A stretch of DNA of 17,225 nt from Dehalococcoidales bacterium (lineage in GTDB: Bacteria; Chloroflexota; Dehalococcoidia; Dehalococcoidales; Fen-1064): contig DAOUVG010000010.1 of NCBI GenBank assembly GCA_030667735.1, positions 1-17,225 on the forward strand, in the 5' to 3' direction. Of this stretch, positions 7,104 to 15,480 are shown piece after piece. A model generated the notes under the pieces. That model saw only the letters and a list, made by a program, of their open reading frames with translations. It did not search any database and had not been told where the DNA came from. Positions within the stretch are counted from its first letter, which is position 1. Each line of letters opens with the position of its first letter. The position numbers and the translations under genes were made by a program.

Positions 7104-8618
7104 ATGGCAACAAGAGGGCGAGATATTGCTTCCGCTATAAAGCAGGAGATATCGCAATTCGGTGCACAACTGGCGATGGTCGATGTTGGCGCTGTTGTTG
7201 AGATAGGTGATGGTATTGCCCGGATACACGGACTGGCCGCGGCAAAATACAACGAACTGCTTGAATTCCCGGGTGATATTATGGGTATTGCCATGAACCT
7301 GGAGGAGGAGAGTGTCTCCGCGATTATTGTTGGTGATTATACCAAGTTAAAAGAAGGGGACGAGGTACGGCGTACCGGCCGGATTGCCGAAGTGCCTGTT
7401 GGTGAGTCACTCATCGGGCGGGTAGTGGACCCTCTGGGTCATCCGCTGGATGGTAAGGGCCCACTGAAGGCGGAGAAAACTCGTCCGCTGGAACTGGTTG
7501 CCCCGGGCGTTACGGACCGCCAACCGGTGGATACCCCGGTGCAGACCGGTATTAAGGCAATAGACAGTCTGATTCCGCTGGGGCGGGGACAGAGAGAGCT
7601 TATCATCGGTGACCGGTCAACGGGTAAGACGGCCATTGCCCTGGATACTATCATCAACCAGAAGGGCGGGGACCTTATCTGTATCTATGTTGCCATTGGC
7701 CAGAAGACCTCTAAAGTGGCGCGGGTGGCGGCCACCCTGGAGGAATACGGGGCAATGGCTCACACAATCATCGTTGCCGCCAATGCTGCCGATGCAGTTG
7801 CCATGCAGTACCTGGCACCATACGCGGGCTGCGCCATAGGCGAAGAATTCATGGCGCAGGGTAAGGATGCGCTGGTAGTATACGATGACCTTTCCAAGCA
7901 TGCTTGGGCTTACCGGCAGCTTTCCCTGTTGCTGCGTCGTCCGCCGGGTAGAGAGGCCTATCCGGGTGATGTATTCTATCTGCACAGTCGTTTGCTGGAA
8001 CGGTCGGCCAGGTACAACGAGGAGCATGGTGGGGGGTCGCTGACAGCGCTGCCGATAATCGAGACTCAGGCCGGTGATGTTTCAGCCTATATCCCTACTA
8101 ACGTAATATCAATTACCGACGGGCAGATATATCTGGAAACAGACCTTTTTAACGCCGGTGTCAGGCCGGCACTGAATATTGGAATATCGGTGTCCCGCGT
8201 GGGCAGTAAGGCCCAGACATCAGCGATGAAGCAGGTGGCCGGTCGGTTGAGGATGGACCTTGCCCAGTACCGGGAGCTGGCCGCTTTTGCCCAGTTTGGA
8301 ACCGCGGAACTGGACCGGGCGACCAGGGCACAGCTCGATCGCGGTCAACGTCTTTCCGAAATATTAAAGCAGCCTTTGTATGTCCCGATGCCGGTAGAGA
8401 AGCAGGTAATGATTCTGTACGCGGCAATCAATGGTTATACTGATGACGTACCAGTCGAAAAGATTAGCGAGTTCGAGGCTGGCTTCCACAGGTTTATGGA
8501 AACGAGCCATCCTGAGGTTGTTTCGGTGATTGCCCGGGAGAAGAGCATCAGTAGTGAGACTGAAGAACTTCTCAAAGCAGCAATCCAGGAGTTTAAGCAG
8601 AGCCACTTTGCAGGGTAG
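7104..8618 (+). CDS. atpA: F-type ATP synthase subunit alpha
   Basis: Non-catalytic nucleotide-binding subunit of F1, 504 residues, the standard length. In order: the N-terminal barrel (about 25-95, [19 protein letters not shown]); the nucleotide-binding domain with Walker A GDRSTGKT at 169-176; DTIINQKG after it; and [15 protein letters not shown] with the arginine finger at about 365, which completes the catalytic site on beta. A C-terminal helical domain follows. Walker A has Ser where GDRQTGKT is usual, a conservative change in a non-catalytic site. The ATG at 7104 has GGGAGG 8-9 nt upstream. It follows atpH after a 78-nt gap containing a hairpin. Confidence 0.98.
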   Translation: MATRGRDIASAIKQEISQFGAQLAMVDVGAVVEIGDGIARIHGLAAAKYNELLEFPGDIMGIAMNLEEESVSAIIVGDYTKLKEGDEVRRTGRIAEVPVGESLIGRVVDPLGHPLDGKGPLKAEKTRPLELVAPGVTDRQPVDTPVQTGIKAIDSLIPLGRGQRELIIGDRSTGKTAIALDTIINQKGGDLICIYVAIGQKTSKVARVAATLEEYGAMAHTIIVAANAADAVAMQYLAPYAGCAIGEEFMAQGKDALVVYDDLSKHAWAYRQLSLLLRRPPGREAYPGDVFYLHSRLLERSARYNEEHGGGSLTALPIIETQAGDVSAYIPTNVISITDGQIYLETDLFNAGVRPALNIGISVSRVGSKAQTSAMKQVAGRLRMDLAQYRELAAFAQFGTAELDRATRAQLDRGQRLSEILKQPLYVPMPVEKQVMILYAAINGYTDDVPVEKISEFEAGFHRFMETSHPEVVSVIAREKSISSETEELLKAAIQEFKQSHFAG

Positions 8619-8667
8619 GGTAGCCGGTGTTTTCCTCTGGAGTGACCTGCGCGAGGAACGGTAGACC

Positions 8668-9522
8668 ATGGCAAATATACGTCTGATTCGTCAACGGATA
8701 CGTGGTGTTCAGAGTACGGCCAAGATAACGCGGGCCATGGAAATGATTGCCACTTCCAAGATGCGACGTGCCCAGGAAGCGGGTGTCGCGGGGCGGCCAT
8801 ATGATGAAAAGATTCGCCAGGTAATTACCGCACTGGCGGCCCTGCCACAGGCAGGTGCGCCCCATCCCCTCTTGCAGAACCGGCCAGTGAACAGTATAGA
8901 GATTGTGCATATCACTCCTGACCGTGGTCTTTGTGGTGGTCTGAATGCCAGTGTTAACCGCACAGCAGCCGGCTTTCTGGTGGAGCAGACCGTGCCGGTT
9001 AACGTGGTCACGGTGGGCCGGAAGGGGAATGAGTTCATGAGGAGGGTTGGCCGGGATATCCGGGCTGAGTTCGACCATCTTGGTGACCGTCCCAGTTTGC
9101 TGGAGACGCTGCCGATATCCCGGATTATCATTGATGACTATACCAATGGTGTTGTAGATGCGGTCTACCTGGTCTACACCAGGTTTGTTTCAACAATGAC
9201 CCAGACGTCGGTGATGGAGCGGTTGCTGCCGGTAGAGCCGGCGGAGTTGCCGGCGATGCAGAACGTGGAGTATCTCTATGAGCCGAGTGCGGAGGCAGTG
9301 CTGGGAGAGCTCCTGCCACGCTTCGTGGAAATGGAGGTCTACCACGCTATCCTGGAGTCCATCGCCAGCGAGCAGTCGGCCAGGATGGTGGCGATGAGGA
9401 ATGCCACCGAGAACGCAAACGAACTTATTCAGGACCTGACCCTGATGTACAACAAGGCCCGTCAGGAGTCAATCACCACGGAGCTTCTGGATATCAGTAG
9501 TGGTGCCGCCGCCCTGAAGTAG
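8668..9522 (+). CDS. atpG: F-type ATP synthase subunit gamma
   Basis: Central rotor shaft of F1, 284 residues. The N-terminal helix, IRLIRQRIRGVQSTAKITRAMEMI with TSKMRRAQ, and the C-terminal helix, RMVAMRNATENANELIQDLTL then QESITTELLDISSGAAAL, are the two strands of the coiled-coil shaft and are the most conserved parts of the family. The middle Rossmann-like domain includes TPDRGLCGGLNASVNR. The ATG is preceded by a GAGGAACGG purine stretch. It lies between atpA and atpD with gaps of about 50 nt on each side, as in standard operons. Confidence 0.97.
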   Translation: MANIRLIRQRIRGVQSTAKITRAMEMIATSKMRRAQEAGVAGRPYDEKIRQVITALAALPQAGAPHPLLQNRPVNSIEIVHITPDRGLCGGLNASVNRTAAGFLVEQTVPVNVVTVGRKGNEFMRRVGRDIRAEFDHLGDRPSLLETLPISRIIIDDYTNGVVDAVYLVYTRFVSTMTQTSVMERLLPVEPAELPAMQNVEYLYEPSAEAVLGELLPRFVEMEVYHAILESIASEQSARMVAMRNATENANELIQDLTLMYNKARQESITTELLDISSGAAALK

Positions 9523-10973
<1,451 letters not shown>

Positions 10974-10974
<1 letters not shown>

Positions 10975-11408
10975 TGGCTGTTATAAGACTTGATGTTGTT
11001 ACTGCGGAGCAGATGGTCTTCTCTGAAGACGTGGACCTGGTGGTAGCGCCGGGCATTGACGGGGAGATGGCAATTCTGCCGCACCACGCCCCCCTGATGA
11101 CGATGCTGCAACCTGGTGAACTGCTGGTGCGTCAGGAAGGTAAGGAGTTCTCACTGGCGGTGACCGGGGGATTCCTTGAAGTGCGGCCGGACCGGGTTAC
11201 GGTCCTGGCCGATGCGGCGGAAAGGGCCGAGGACATTGACGCCGCCAGGGCCGAGGAGGCGAAACAGCGGGCCCAGGAACGGCTGGCCGGCAGGCTGGAT
11301 GAAGCGGACCATGTCCGCGTGGAAGCGGCGCTGCACCGGTCGTTGATACGGCTCAGGGTGGCTGAGAAACGGCGGCGGAGAAGGGCGGGGCCCCAGTCGG
11401 CTCAATAG
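10974..11408 (+). CDS. atpC: F-type ATP synthase subunit epsilon
   Basis: Central-stalk subunit, 144 residues, that sits at the foot of gamma and can regulate ATP hydrolysis. The N-terminal beta-sandwich shows [38 protein letters not shown] and [25 protein letters not shown]. The C-terminal two-helix part, about 90-135, is charged and ends in a very basic EKRRRRRAG stretch. It starts with GTG overlapping the atpD stop (TAGTG); AGGGAG at 10961-10966 with 7-nt spacing is the ribosome site. It is the last gene of the operon. Confidence 0.95.
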
Positions 11409-11424
11409 GAAAACATCGCACCTG

Positions 11425-11450
11425 CTGGTGGATAAGCGCTTTACCACCGG
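11425..11450. other. Hairpin between convergent atpC and propeller genes
   Basis: CTGGTGG (11425-11431) pairs with CCACCGG (11444-11450) with one G-T pair, and the loop contains the palindrome AAGCGCTT. It lies 17 nt after the atpC stop and could end transcription from one or both sides. No T-run follows in either direction, so an intrinsic terminator is not supported. Confidence 0.3.
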
Positions 11451-11519
11451 AAACAGTTAGAGGTGTGCTCCGTTCGGCGGACCAGTTGTACCCGGATTTG
11501 CAGGTTTTCCACCGTAAGG

Positions 11520-12953
11520 CTATTCGATAGCGTACAACTTACCGTCATACGAACCGACATACACAACGCCATCTACAAGGGCAGGGGACGAGGTAATCTT
11601 GTCTCCTGTGAGAAAGTCCCAGAGCTTCAAGCCGTTGGTGGCGTCCACGGCGTAGAGGAGACCATCCTCACTGCCGATATAAAGGACGTTGTTCCCCAGC
11701 GCCGGTGAAGACCGCAGCAAGCCCCCGGCCATGAAGGTCCACTGCCGGGTCCGGGTTTCAATATCAACAGAGTGCAACCAGCTGTCCAGGGCGGTGTAGA
11801 TGGTGTCGTCAGTCACGATGGGAGAAGAAGTCGATGTGCGGCCTGTACCCAGGGGGAAGGTCCACATTACGCCTGATACTGGTGGCGGCATTGGTGCCAG
11901 GCGGAATGCGTAGAACTGCAGCCACCAGCCTCGCAGGTCACGCTCCCCGGGCCAGTTCCTGGCCTTGCCGTCGATGGCCCAGAGGTTAGTCCGGCTGTTG
12001 AAGTATACGATGCCATCCTTGACTGCCGGAGAGCACGGTACTTCTCGAGTCTTCACCCGAAGGCGGAACCTCCCGTTGTCTGCCTGCAATGCGTAGATGG
12101 AGCCGTCCATCGAGCCGACGTACACGATGCCGTTTTCCACCGCCGGCGACGATGCTACGAAGCTTCCGGTCTCGTATTCCCAGATTTTAATCCCGGTCTT
12201 GGCATCCAGGCAGTAGACGGAGTAGTTGTCTGAGCCAAAGATGACTGTGCCGTCGACAACTGCTACGGAGGACTTCACGGGATACTGGGTGTGGAAACGC
12301 CAGAGCTCTTCACCGGTATCGGTGTCAATTGCGTACAGGTTGCCGTCATTGGAGCCGACATATACGATACCATCGTAGACCGTAGGCGAGGCGTCAATCC
12401 AAGTCTGCGCAGTGAACTCCCAGCGTTTCTCGCCCGTATCTGCGTCGACAGCATAGAGCTTAAAGTCACGGGAGCCGAAGTAAACAGTGCCGTCCACTAC
12501 GGTAGGGGACGAATGAATCTGGGCGCCCGTGGTGAATGACCATTTCAGGGTCCCCTGGGGTGCCGGGCTATCGGGGTTGATACTGCCGGTACGACTGAGG
12601 TCGTGCCGGAACATCGTCCATTCCCCGGGGGCTGGGCTGGAGTTGAGTTCGGGTGATGGGGGCAGGATTACGTCGGTGAAGCTGAATACTGAGAGAAATA
12701 AGGCGCCGACCAGCATCAGTGGGGCCAGTACACTGACAGAGACGATTTTGAACAGCCTGCGGCGCCGGTTCCACAACCGATGCCGCTCCATAATCACAGT
12801 GAGCTGCAGAGTGTTTACCGGTTCAACCGAGTAGAGTGAGGCCCCCCAGCAATGCTGGCAGTGCGGGGTCCCCGCCGGGTTTGGCTGCCGGCATACCGGA
12901 CAAATAAGCCAGTATTCCGGTTGCCGCTCGGAGTTCTCAGGAATGGAACCCAT
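11520..12953 (-). CDS. Zinc-ribbon, membrane-anchored PQQ-like beta-propeller protein
   Basis: A 477-residue protein in three parts. Residues 18-35 hold a zinc ribbon (Cys18, Cys21, Cys32, Cys35; CPVC then CQHC). RRRR at 63-66 precedes one membrane helix, about 69-93, so the ribbon should be cytoplasmic and the rest outside. From WTMFRHDLSRTGS onward there are eight repeats of the type SSPTVVDGTVYFGS-D-LYAVDADTG-W, which predicts an eight-bladed PQQ/BamB-type propeller. The fifth blade is degenerate and carries an insertion around WPGERDLRGWWLQFYAF. There is no catalytic domain and no lipobox. GAGGTGA 5 nt before the ATG supports the start. Such propellers often serve as scaffolds, but nothing here fixes a substrate or partner. 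It follows khpA after a 189-nt gap and is probably a separate unit. Confidence 0.85.
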   Translation of the reverse strand: MGSIPENSERQPEYWLICPVCRQPNPAGTPHCQHCWGASLYSVEPVNTLQLTVIMERHRLWNRRRRLFKIVSVSVLAPLMLVGALFLSVFSFTDVILPPSPELNSSPAPGEWTMFRHDLSRTGSINPDSPAPQGTLKWSFTTGAQIHSSPTVVDGTVYFGSRDFKLYAVDADTGEKRWEFTAQTWIDASPTVYDGIVYVGSNDGNLYAIDTDTGEELWRFHTQYPVKSSVAVVDGTVIFGSDNYSVYCLDAKTGIKIWEYETGSFVASSPAVENGIVYVGSMDGSIYALQADNGRFRLRVKTREVPCSPAVKDGIVYFNSRTNLWAIDGKARNWPGERDLRGWWLQFYAFRLAPMPPPVSGVMWTFPLGTGRTSTSSPIVTDDTIYTALDSWLHSVDIETRTRQWTFMAGGLLRSSPALGNNVLYIGSEDGLLYAVDATNGLKLWDFLTGDKITSSPALVDGVVYVGSYDGKLYAIE

Positions 12954-13034
12954 TATTCACCTCGGTTTATCATTGGTGGATGTGAGGAGACAGTATCAGA
13001 CCCTGGCTGCGTGATTACTGATGTTCTCATGCCA

Positions 13035-13086
13035 TAGCCCTATCCCGAAAGTCCGGAGGTCGTGTCCCTGAGTGAAGGTAGGGTTA
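13035..13086. other. Foldable intergenic segment between khpA and the propeller gene
   Basis: TAGCCCTATC (13035-13044) pairs with GGTAGGGTTA (13077-13086) over 10 positions, two of them G-U when read as plus-strand RNA. Between them are GTCC and GGAC-like elements. The minus-strand reading, which would lie in the leader of the propeller gene, pairs less well. A GCGGG/CCCGC hairpin is also present at 13124-13139, just after the khpA stop. I cannot match the region to a known riboswitch or small RNA. Confidence 0.25.
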
Positions 13087-13142
13087 AGAGACAGGCTTTC
13101 TAAATATATGCGGTTGTAGGCAGGCGGGGTGCTTCCCGCGTT

Positions 13143-13370
13143 TCAGACAATCTCAAGGGTGGCTCTTGTGCCAGCCTTGGCAGCCTTCACCCTTATCAGG
13201 GTGCGCATGGCCTCGGCGATACGTCCTTGTTTACCTATGACCCTTCCCTTATCATCATCGGCAACCTGTAGTTTAAGTATAATGCCTTGCTCATCCTCTT
13301 CCTCGGTAACCTGGACATCATCGGGCGCATTGACGATTGACTTCGCGATGTACTCTACCAGATCTCTCAT
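13143..13370 (-). CDS. khpA: KH-domain RNA-binding protein KhpA
   Basis: A 75-residue single KH-domain protein of the KhpA/YlqC family, an RNA chaperone-like factor that in Firmicutes works with KhpB. The KH signature VIGKQGRIAEAMRTLIRV contains the GxxG loop at 46-49 (GKQG). The N-terminal MRDLVEYIAKSIVNAPDDVQV is typical of the family. The ATG overlaps the rpsP stop in an ATGA arrangement, and AAGGAG lies 5 nt upstream within rpsP, so the two genes are translationally coupled. Pairing with rpsP is the conserved context of this family, which strengthens the call. The usual next genes, rimM and trmD, are not here. Confidence 0.93.
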   Translation of the reverse strand: MRDLVEYIAKSIVNAPDDVQVTEEEDEQGIILKLQVADDDKGRVIGKQGRIAEAMRTLIRVKAAKAGTRATLEIV

Positions 13371-13636
13371 GCTTTCTCCTTGGCTGTCTTGAACTTGTCC
13401 ATGATACCCGTTTTGGATAGCAGTCGACTAGCTGTGGCCGTTGGTTGAGCACCTTGCTCAAGCCACTTGAGAGCTTCTTCTTCCTTGATGACCACTGTCT
13501 CCGGGTCGGTGAGGGGGTCGTAGTGTCCGATAATACTAAGGGATGCGCCGTCACGAGGCGCGCGGGCATCGACTACCACCAGCCGATAACTTGGTTTTTT
13601 CTTGGCACCCATTCGTCTTAATCTTATTTTTAGCAT
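13367..13636 (-). CDS. rpsP: 30S ribosomal protein bS16
   Basis: Small-subunit ribosomal protein of 89 residues, the usual length. The start MLKIRLRRMGAKKKPSYRLVVVDAR is the family signature, followed by DGASLSIIGHYDPLTDP and the KWLEQGAQPTATASRLL region. A longer frame reaches 13789, but the added 51 residues show no family similarity and span the promoter, so 13636 is the start. No Shine-Dalgarno precedes this ATG; instead a strong promoter ends 9 nt upstream, which suggests a leaderless or 2-3-nt-leader mRNA. The stop overlaps the khpA start. Confidence 0.96.
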   Translation of the reverse strand: MLKIRLRRMGAKKKPSYRLVVVDARAPRDGASLSIIGHYDPLTDPETVVIKEEEALKWLEQGAQPTATASRLLSKTGIMDKFKTAKEKA

Positions 13637-13645
13637 ATCGGGACT

Positions 13646-13674
13646 ATTATGCGGTATTGGTAACGGGTTGTCAA
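13646..13674 (-). promoter_or_regulatory. Promoter of rpsP-khpA, leaderless geometry
   Basis: On the minus strand a perfect TTGACA (13674-13669) is followed after exactly 17 nt by CATAAT (13651-13646, 5 of 6). Then come 9 nt, AGTCCCGAT, and the rpsP ATG at 13636. A normal start distance puts +1 about 2-3 nt before the ATG. Confidence 0.7.
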
Positions 13675-13782
13675 TAGTACCAGGTTGCCATTGCGGATAT
13701 TCAGTATCTTCCGGGATAACATGCTGACATTCGTCGGATGCAAGGTTACCGGCCTGCGGTTCATCGTACATCTGGAAATCAC

Positions 13783-13812
13783 TTGACAACGACCCCTGAA
13801 AAGCGTCTTAAT
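13783..13812 (+). promoter_or_regulatory. Promoter of the Fe-S protein gene
   Basis: A perfect TTGACA at 13783-13788 is followed after 18 nt by CTTAAT at 13807-13812 (4 of 6). Transcription would start near 13819 and give a leader of about 50 nt that includes AAGGAGGGG (13857-13865). It diverges from the rpsP promoter. Confidence 0.45.
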
Positions 13813-13870
13813 AAGGCTGCGTAGATTGATACGAGAAGAGCCTGTACTACAAAACCAAGGAGGGGAATCA

Positions 13871-14875
13871 ATGTGGGATGCTTCGAAGTGTGACCTGTGC
13901 GGAGACTGTCTGGTAAAGTGCCTCTATGTAGATTATGGCAGGGACAAGGCGGTTGCCAATATCAAGGCACTTATGGAAGGCAAAACCGCCGAAATCGTCA
14001 GTAAGTGCATCACCTGCTGCGCCTGTCAGGAATACTGTCCTACCGGGGCTGACCCGTTCAGCCTTATCATAAGTGCTGTGGAGAAGGCGGGAATCTTCCC
14101 CATGAGTGAGGAGGACCTGGTTACCGGCAGCTTCAACATTCCCAGCGAGGTGATACCCGGTGATGCGGATAAACCTGCCCTTTCAATCTGTACCATGGGA
14201 CGATACCTCTCCGACGAGACCCTGACCAGCCAGCTGTTTAAAGGTATGGGCATAATCAAGGGAGGGGACTACTACTGTCTTATCGGGTGGGAGCATTCCG
14301 GCAAGGAGAGTCCCATTGCGAAGTACGCACAGAGGTTCATCGACAACCTGGCAAGCGTGCAGAAAGACATTGTTTTCCTCCACGATGACTGCTATGCCAT
14401 GGTGCATGCCAAGAGCAGGGATTACGGTATCAACATTCCCTTCAACTACATGCATCTCTTCGAGTACCTGCGCAATTACCTTAGAGACCATCAGGGCAGC
14501 ATAACCAGGTTGGGAAAGAAAATCGCCTACCAGCAGCCCTGCGCGTCCCGATACACACCGGAGAAGGATGTCTTCCTTGATGAAATCCTGGAACTAATCG
14601 GCGTGGAACGGCCACCCCGGAAATACGAGCGGGAAACAGCCCTCTGCTGCACCGCACCGATTATCCGCACCGATGTGGACAGGGCGGTTGAGTTCCAGGA
14701 GAAGAACGTCAGGGACGCAATCGATTGCGGAGCAGACGCCCTGCTAACCCTCTGCCCCGTGTGCGACCGCGTGATGCGGCGGCCAACGGGACAGTTTGGT
14801 CTGAAGAAGGTCTATATCACCGATCTCTGTCGTATTGCCCTTGGGGAGCAGGAGTGGCCGACTGAGGTCGGTTAA
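13871..14875 (+). CDS. Two-[4Fe-4S] plus cysteine-rich-domain protein, HdrB/HdrD/GlpC-like
   Basis: A 334-residue predicted soluble redox protein. The N terminus binds two [4Fe-4S] clusters: Cys7, 10, 13, 17 and Cys46, 49, 52, 56 (the second ends CP, as in ferredoxins). The C-terminal half has Cys224, Cys259-Cys260 and Cys295/Cys298. These spacings match the C-X31-38-CCG-X33-34-CXXC pattern that binds the non-cubane cluster in HdrB, but the glycine is replaced (CCT). A first cysteine-rich repeat around 98-180 (SICTMGRY to HDDCYAM) is degenerate. No membrane helix or flavin domain is seen. The start at 13871 follows AAGGAGGGG with 5-nt spacing; an upstream ATG in frame (13826) lacks a ribosome site. 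A thiol/disulfide or electron-transfer role is likely, but the partner is unknown because it stands alone. Its stop lies inside a 20-bp tandem repeat. Confidence 0.82.
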   Translation: MWDASKCDLCGDCLVKCLYVDYGRDKAVANIKALMEGKTAEIVSKCITCCACQEYCPTGADPFSLIISAVEKAGIFPMSEEDLVTGSFNIPSEVIPGDADKPALSICTMGRYLSDETLTSQLFKGMGIIKGGDYYCLIGWEHSGKESPIAKYAQRFIDNLASVQKDIVFLHDDCYAMVHAKSRDYGINIPFNYMHLFEYLRNYLRDHQGSITRLGKKIAYQQPCASRYTPEKDVFLDEILELIGVERPPRKYERETALCCTAPIIRTDVDRAVEFQEKNVRDAIDCGADALLTLCPVCDRVMRRPTGQFGLKKVYITDLCRIALGEQEWPTEVG

Positions 14876-14915
14876 GGCCGACAGAAGCCGGTTAAGGCCA
14901 ACTGAGGTCGGTTGA
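14856..14915 (+). repeat. Three 20-bp tandem repeats spanning a stop codon
   Basis: Three abutting units of exactly 20 bp, GGCCGACTGAGGTCGGTTAA (14856-14875), a second with three substitutions (14876-14895) and a third with two substitutions (14896-14915). The first encodes the last residues and stop of the Fe-S protein. CCGAC/GTCGG in unit 1 forms a small hairpin. Confidence 0.8.
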
Positions 14916-14934
14916 TATAAAGGCACAGTATCCG

Positions 14935-14948
14935 GTCCTTTCCAGGAC
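14935..14948. other. Small hairpin between convergent genes
   Basis: GTCCT (14935-14939), loop TTCC, AGGAC (14944-14948). It lies between the Fe-S gene and the convergent DUF336 gene. It may help end transcripts, but no T-run follows on either strand. Confidence 0.25.
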
Positions 14949-14978
14949 AGGAATGGCTGGTTGCGGAGTTACGTCAGG

Positions 14979-15395
14979 CTAGATGTCGCCCTCAAGGGCT
15001 GCCTTACCGACCAGCGACAGGGCCTCGTCCTCGTCTTCGTGGCGGCCGCTGGTGCCGATGGCACCAACCACCACATTGCCCGACCTTACACAGTTGCCAC
15101 CGTGAATCGGAGTGAGTCTGTGGTCATCGTACCAGACCACGTCCTTGCCGGCCCCTTTGAACCATTGATTGATGTTACGGGTATCATTACTGAAGCACGC
15201 CGCCGTGTAGGCCTTGTTCTGGGCCATACGAGCCGTCAGGGCACTGGCGCCATCCATCCTGGCGAAGCTAAGCAGGTTTCCCCAGGCGTCCACCACAGCC
15301 ACCGACATCGGTCTGGGGTCCTTCGCTGCCTCCTCAATCATGGCCTTGACCGCTTTCTCTGCCTCAGCCAGTCCCAGAGTCTTCTTTTCAATCAT
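14979..15395 (-). CDS. GlcG/HbpS (DUF336) family protein
   Basis: A 138-residue member of the GlcG/HbpS/PduO-C family (PF03928). Evidence is the N-terminal LGLAEAEKAVKAMIEEA helix, the strands MSVAVVDAWGNLLSFARMDGA (30-50), the NKAYTAACF helix, and the C-terminal GGNCVRSGNVVVGAIGTSGR with DEDEALSLVGKAAL. Known members bind haem or other cofactors or sit in glycolate and diol pathways; the biochemical role of most is unknown. The ATG at 15395 has AAGGAG 7 nt upstream. It follows the acyl-CoA dehydrogenase gene by 85 nt on the same strand and may be the last gene of that unit, which would be its only functional clue. No signal peptide is seen, so it is probably cytoplasmic. Confidence 0.87.
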   Translation of the reverse strand: MIEKKTLGLAEAEKAVKAMIEEAAKDPRPMSVAVVDAWGNLLSFARMDGASALTARMAQNKAYTAACFSNDTRNINQWFKGAGKDVVWYDDHRLTPIHGGNCVRSGNVVVGAIGTSGRHEDEDEALSLVGKAALEGDI

Positions 15396-15480
15396 TCTCC
15401 CTCTCCTTCTACCGTATAATACTCCGGTCTTCCTGTTCAGGGTATCGCCCTGCCAGAGCTATCCCGCCAATGTCAGGGCA

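Noticed and set aside
7944..7965. CCGGGTA...TATCCGG inverted repeat inside atpA, similar to the atp hairpin motif
   Set aside because: It encodes conserved alpha-subunit residues ([10 protein letters not shown]), so the coding constraint explains it.
13044..13056. CCCGAAAGTCCGG resembles the GAAAGTCCGG box of RNase P RNA
   Set aside because: The gap is only 189 nt, and the other conserved RNase P elements and the required length of several hundred nt are missing.
13035..13086. Possible cyclic-di-GMP or cobalamin riboswitch in the leader of the propeller gene
   Set aside because: Short GGGAC/CTCCGG-like pieces are present, but the conserved core and pairing order of these riboswitch classes are not.
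13637..13789. 51-residue N-terminal extension of rpsP
   Set aside because: bS16 always begins at the MLKIRLRR-type motif. The extension region holds a -35/-10 pair and shows no conservation-like pattern.
14856..14915. CRISPR-like array
   Set aside because: The units abut with no spacers, and there are only three, with substitutions. It is a plain tandem repeat.
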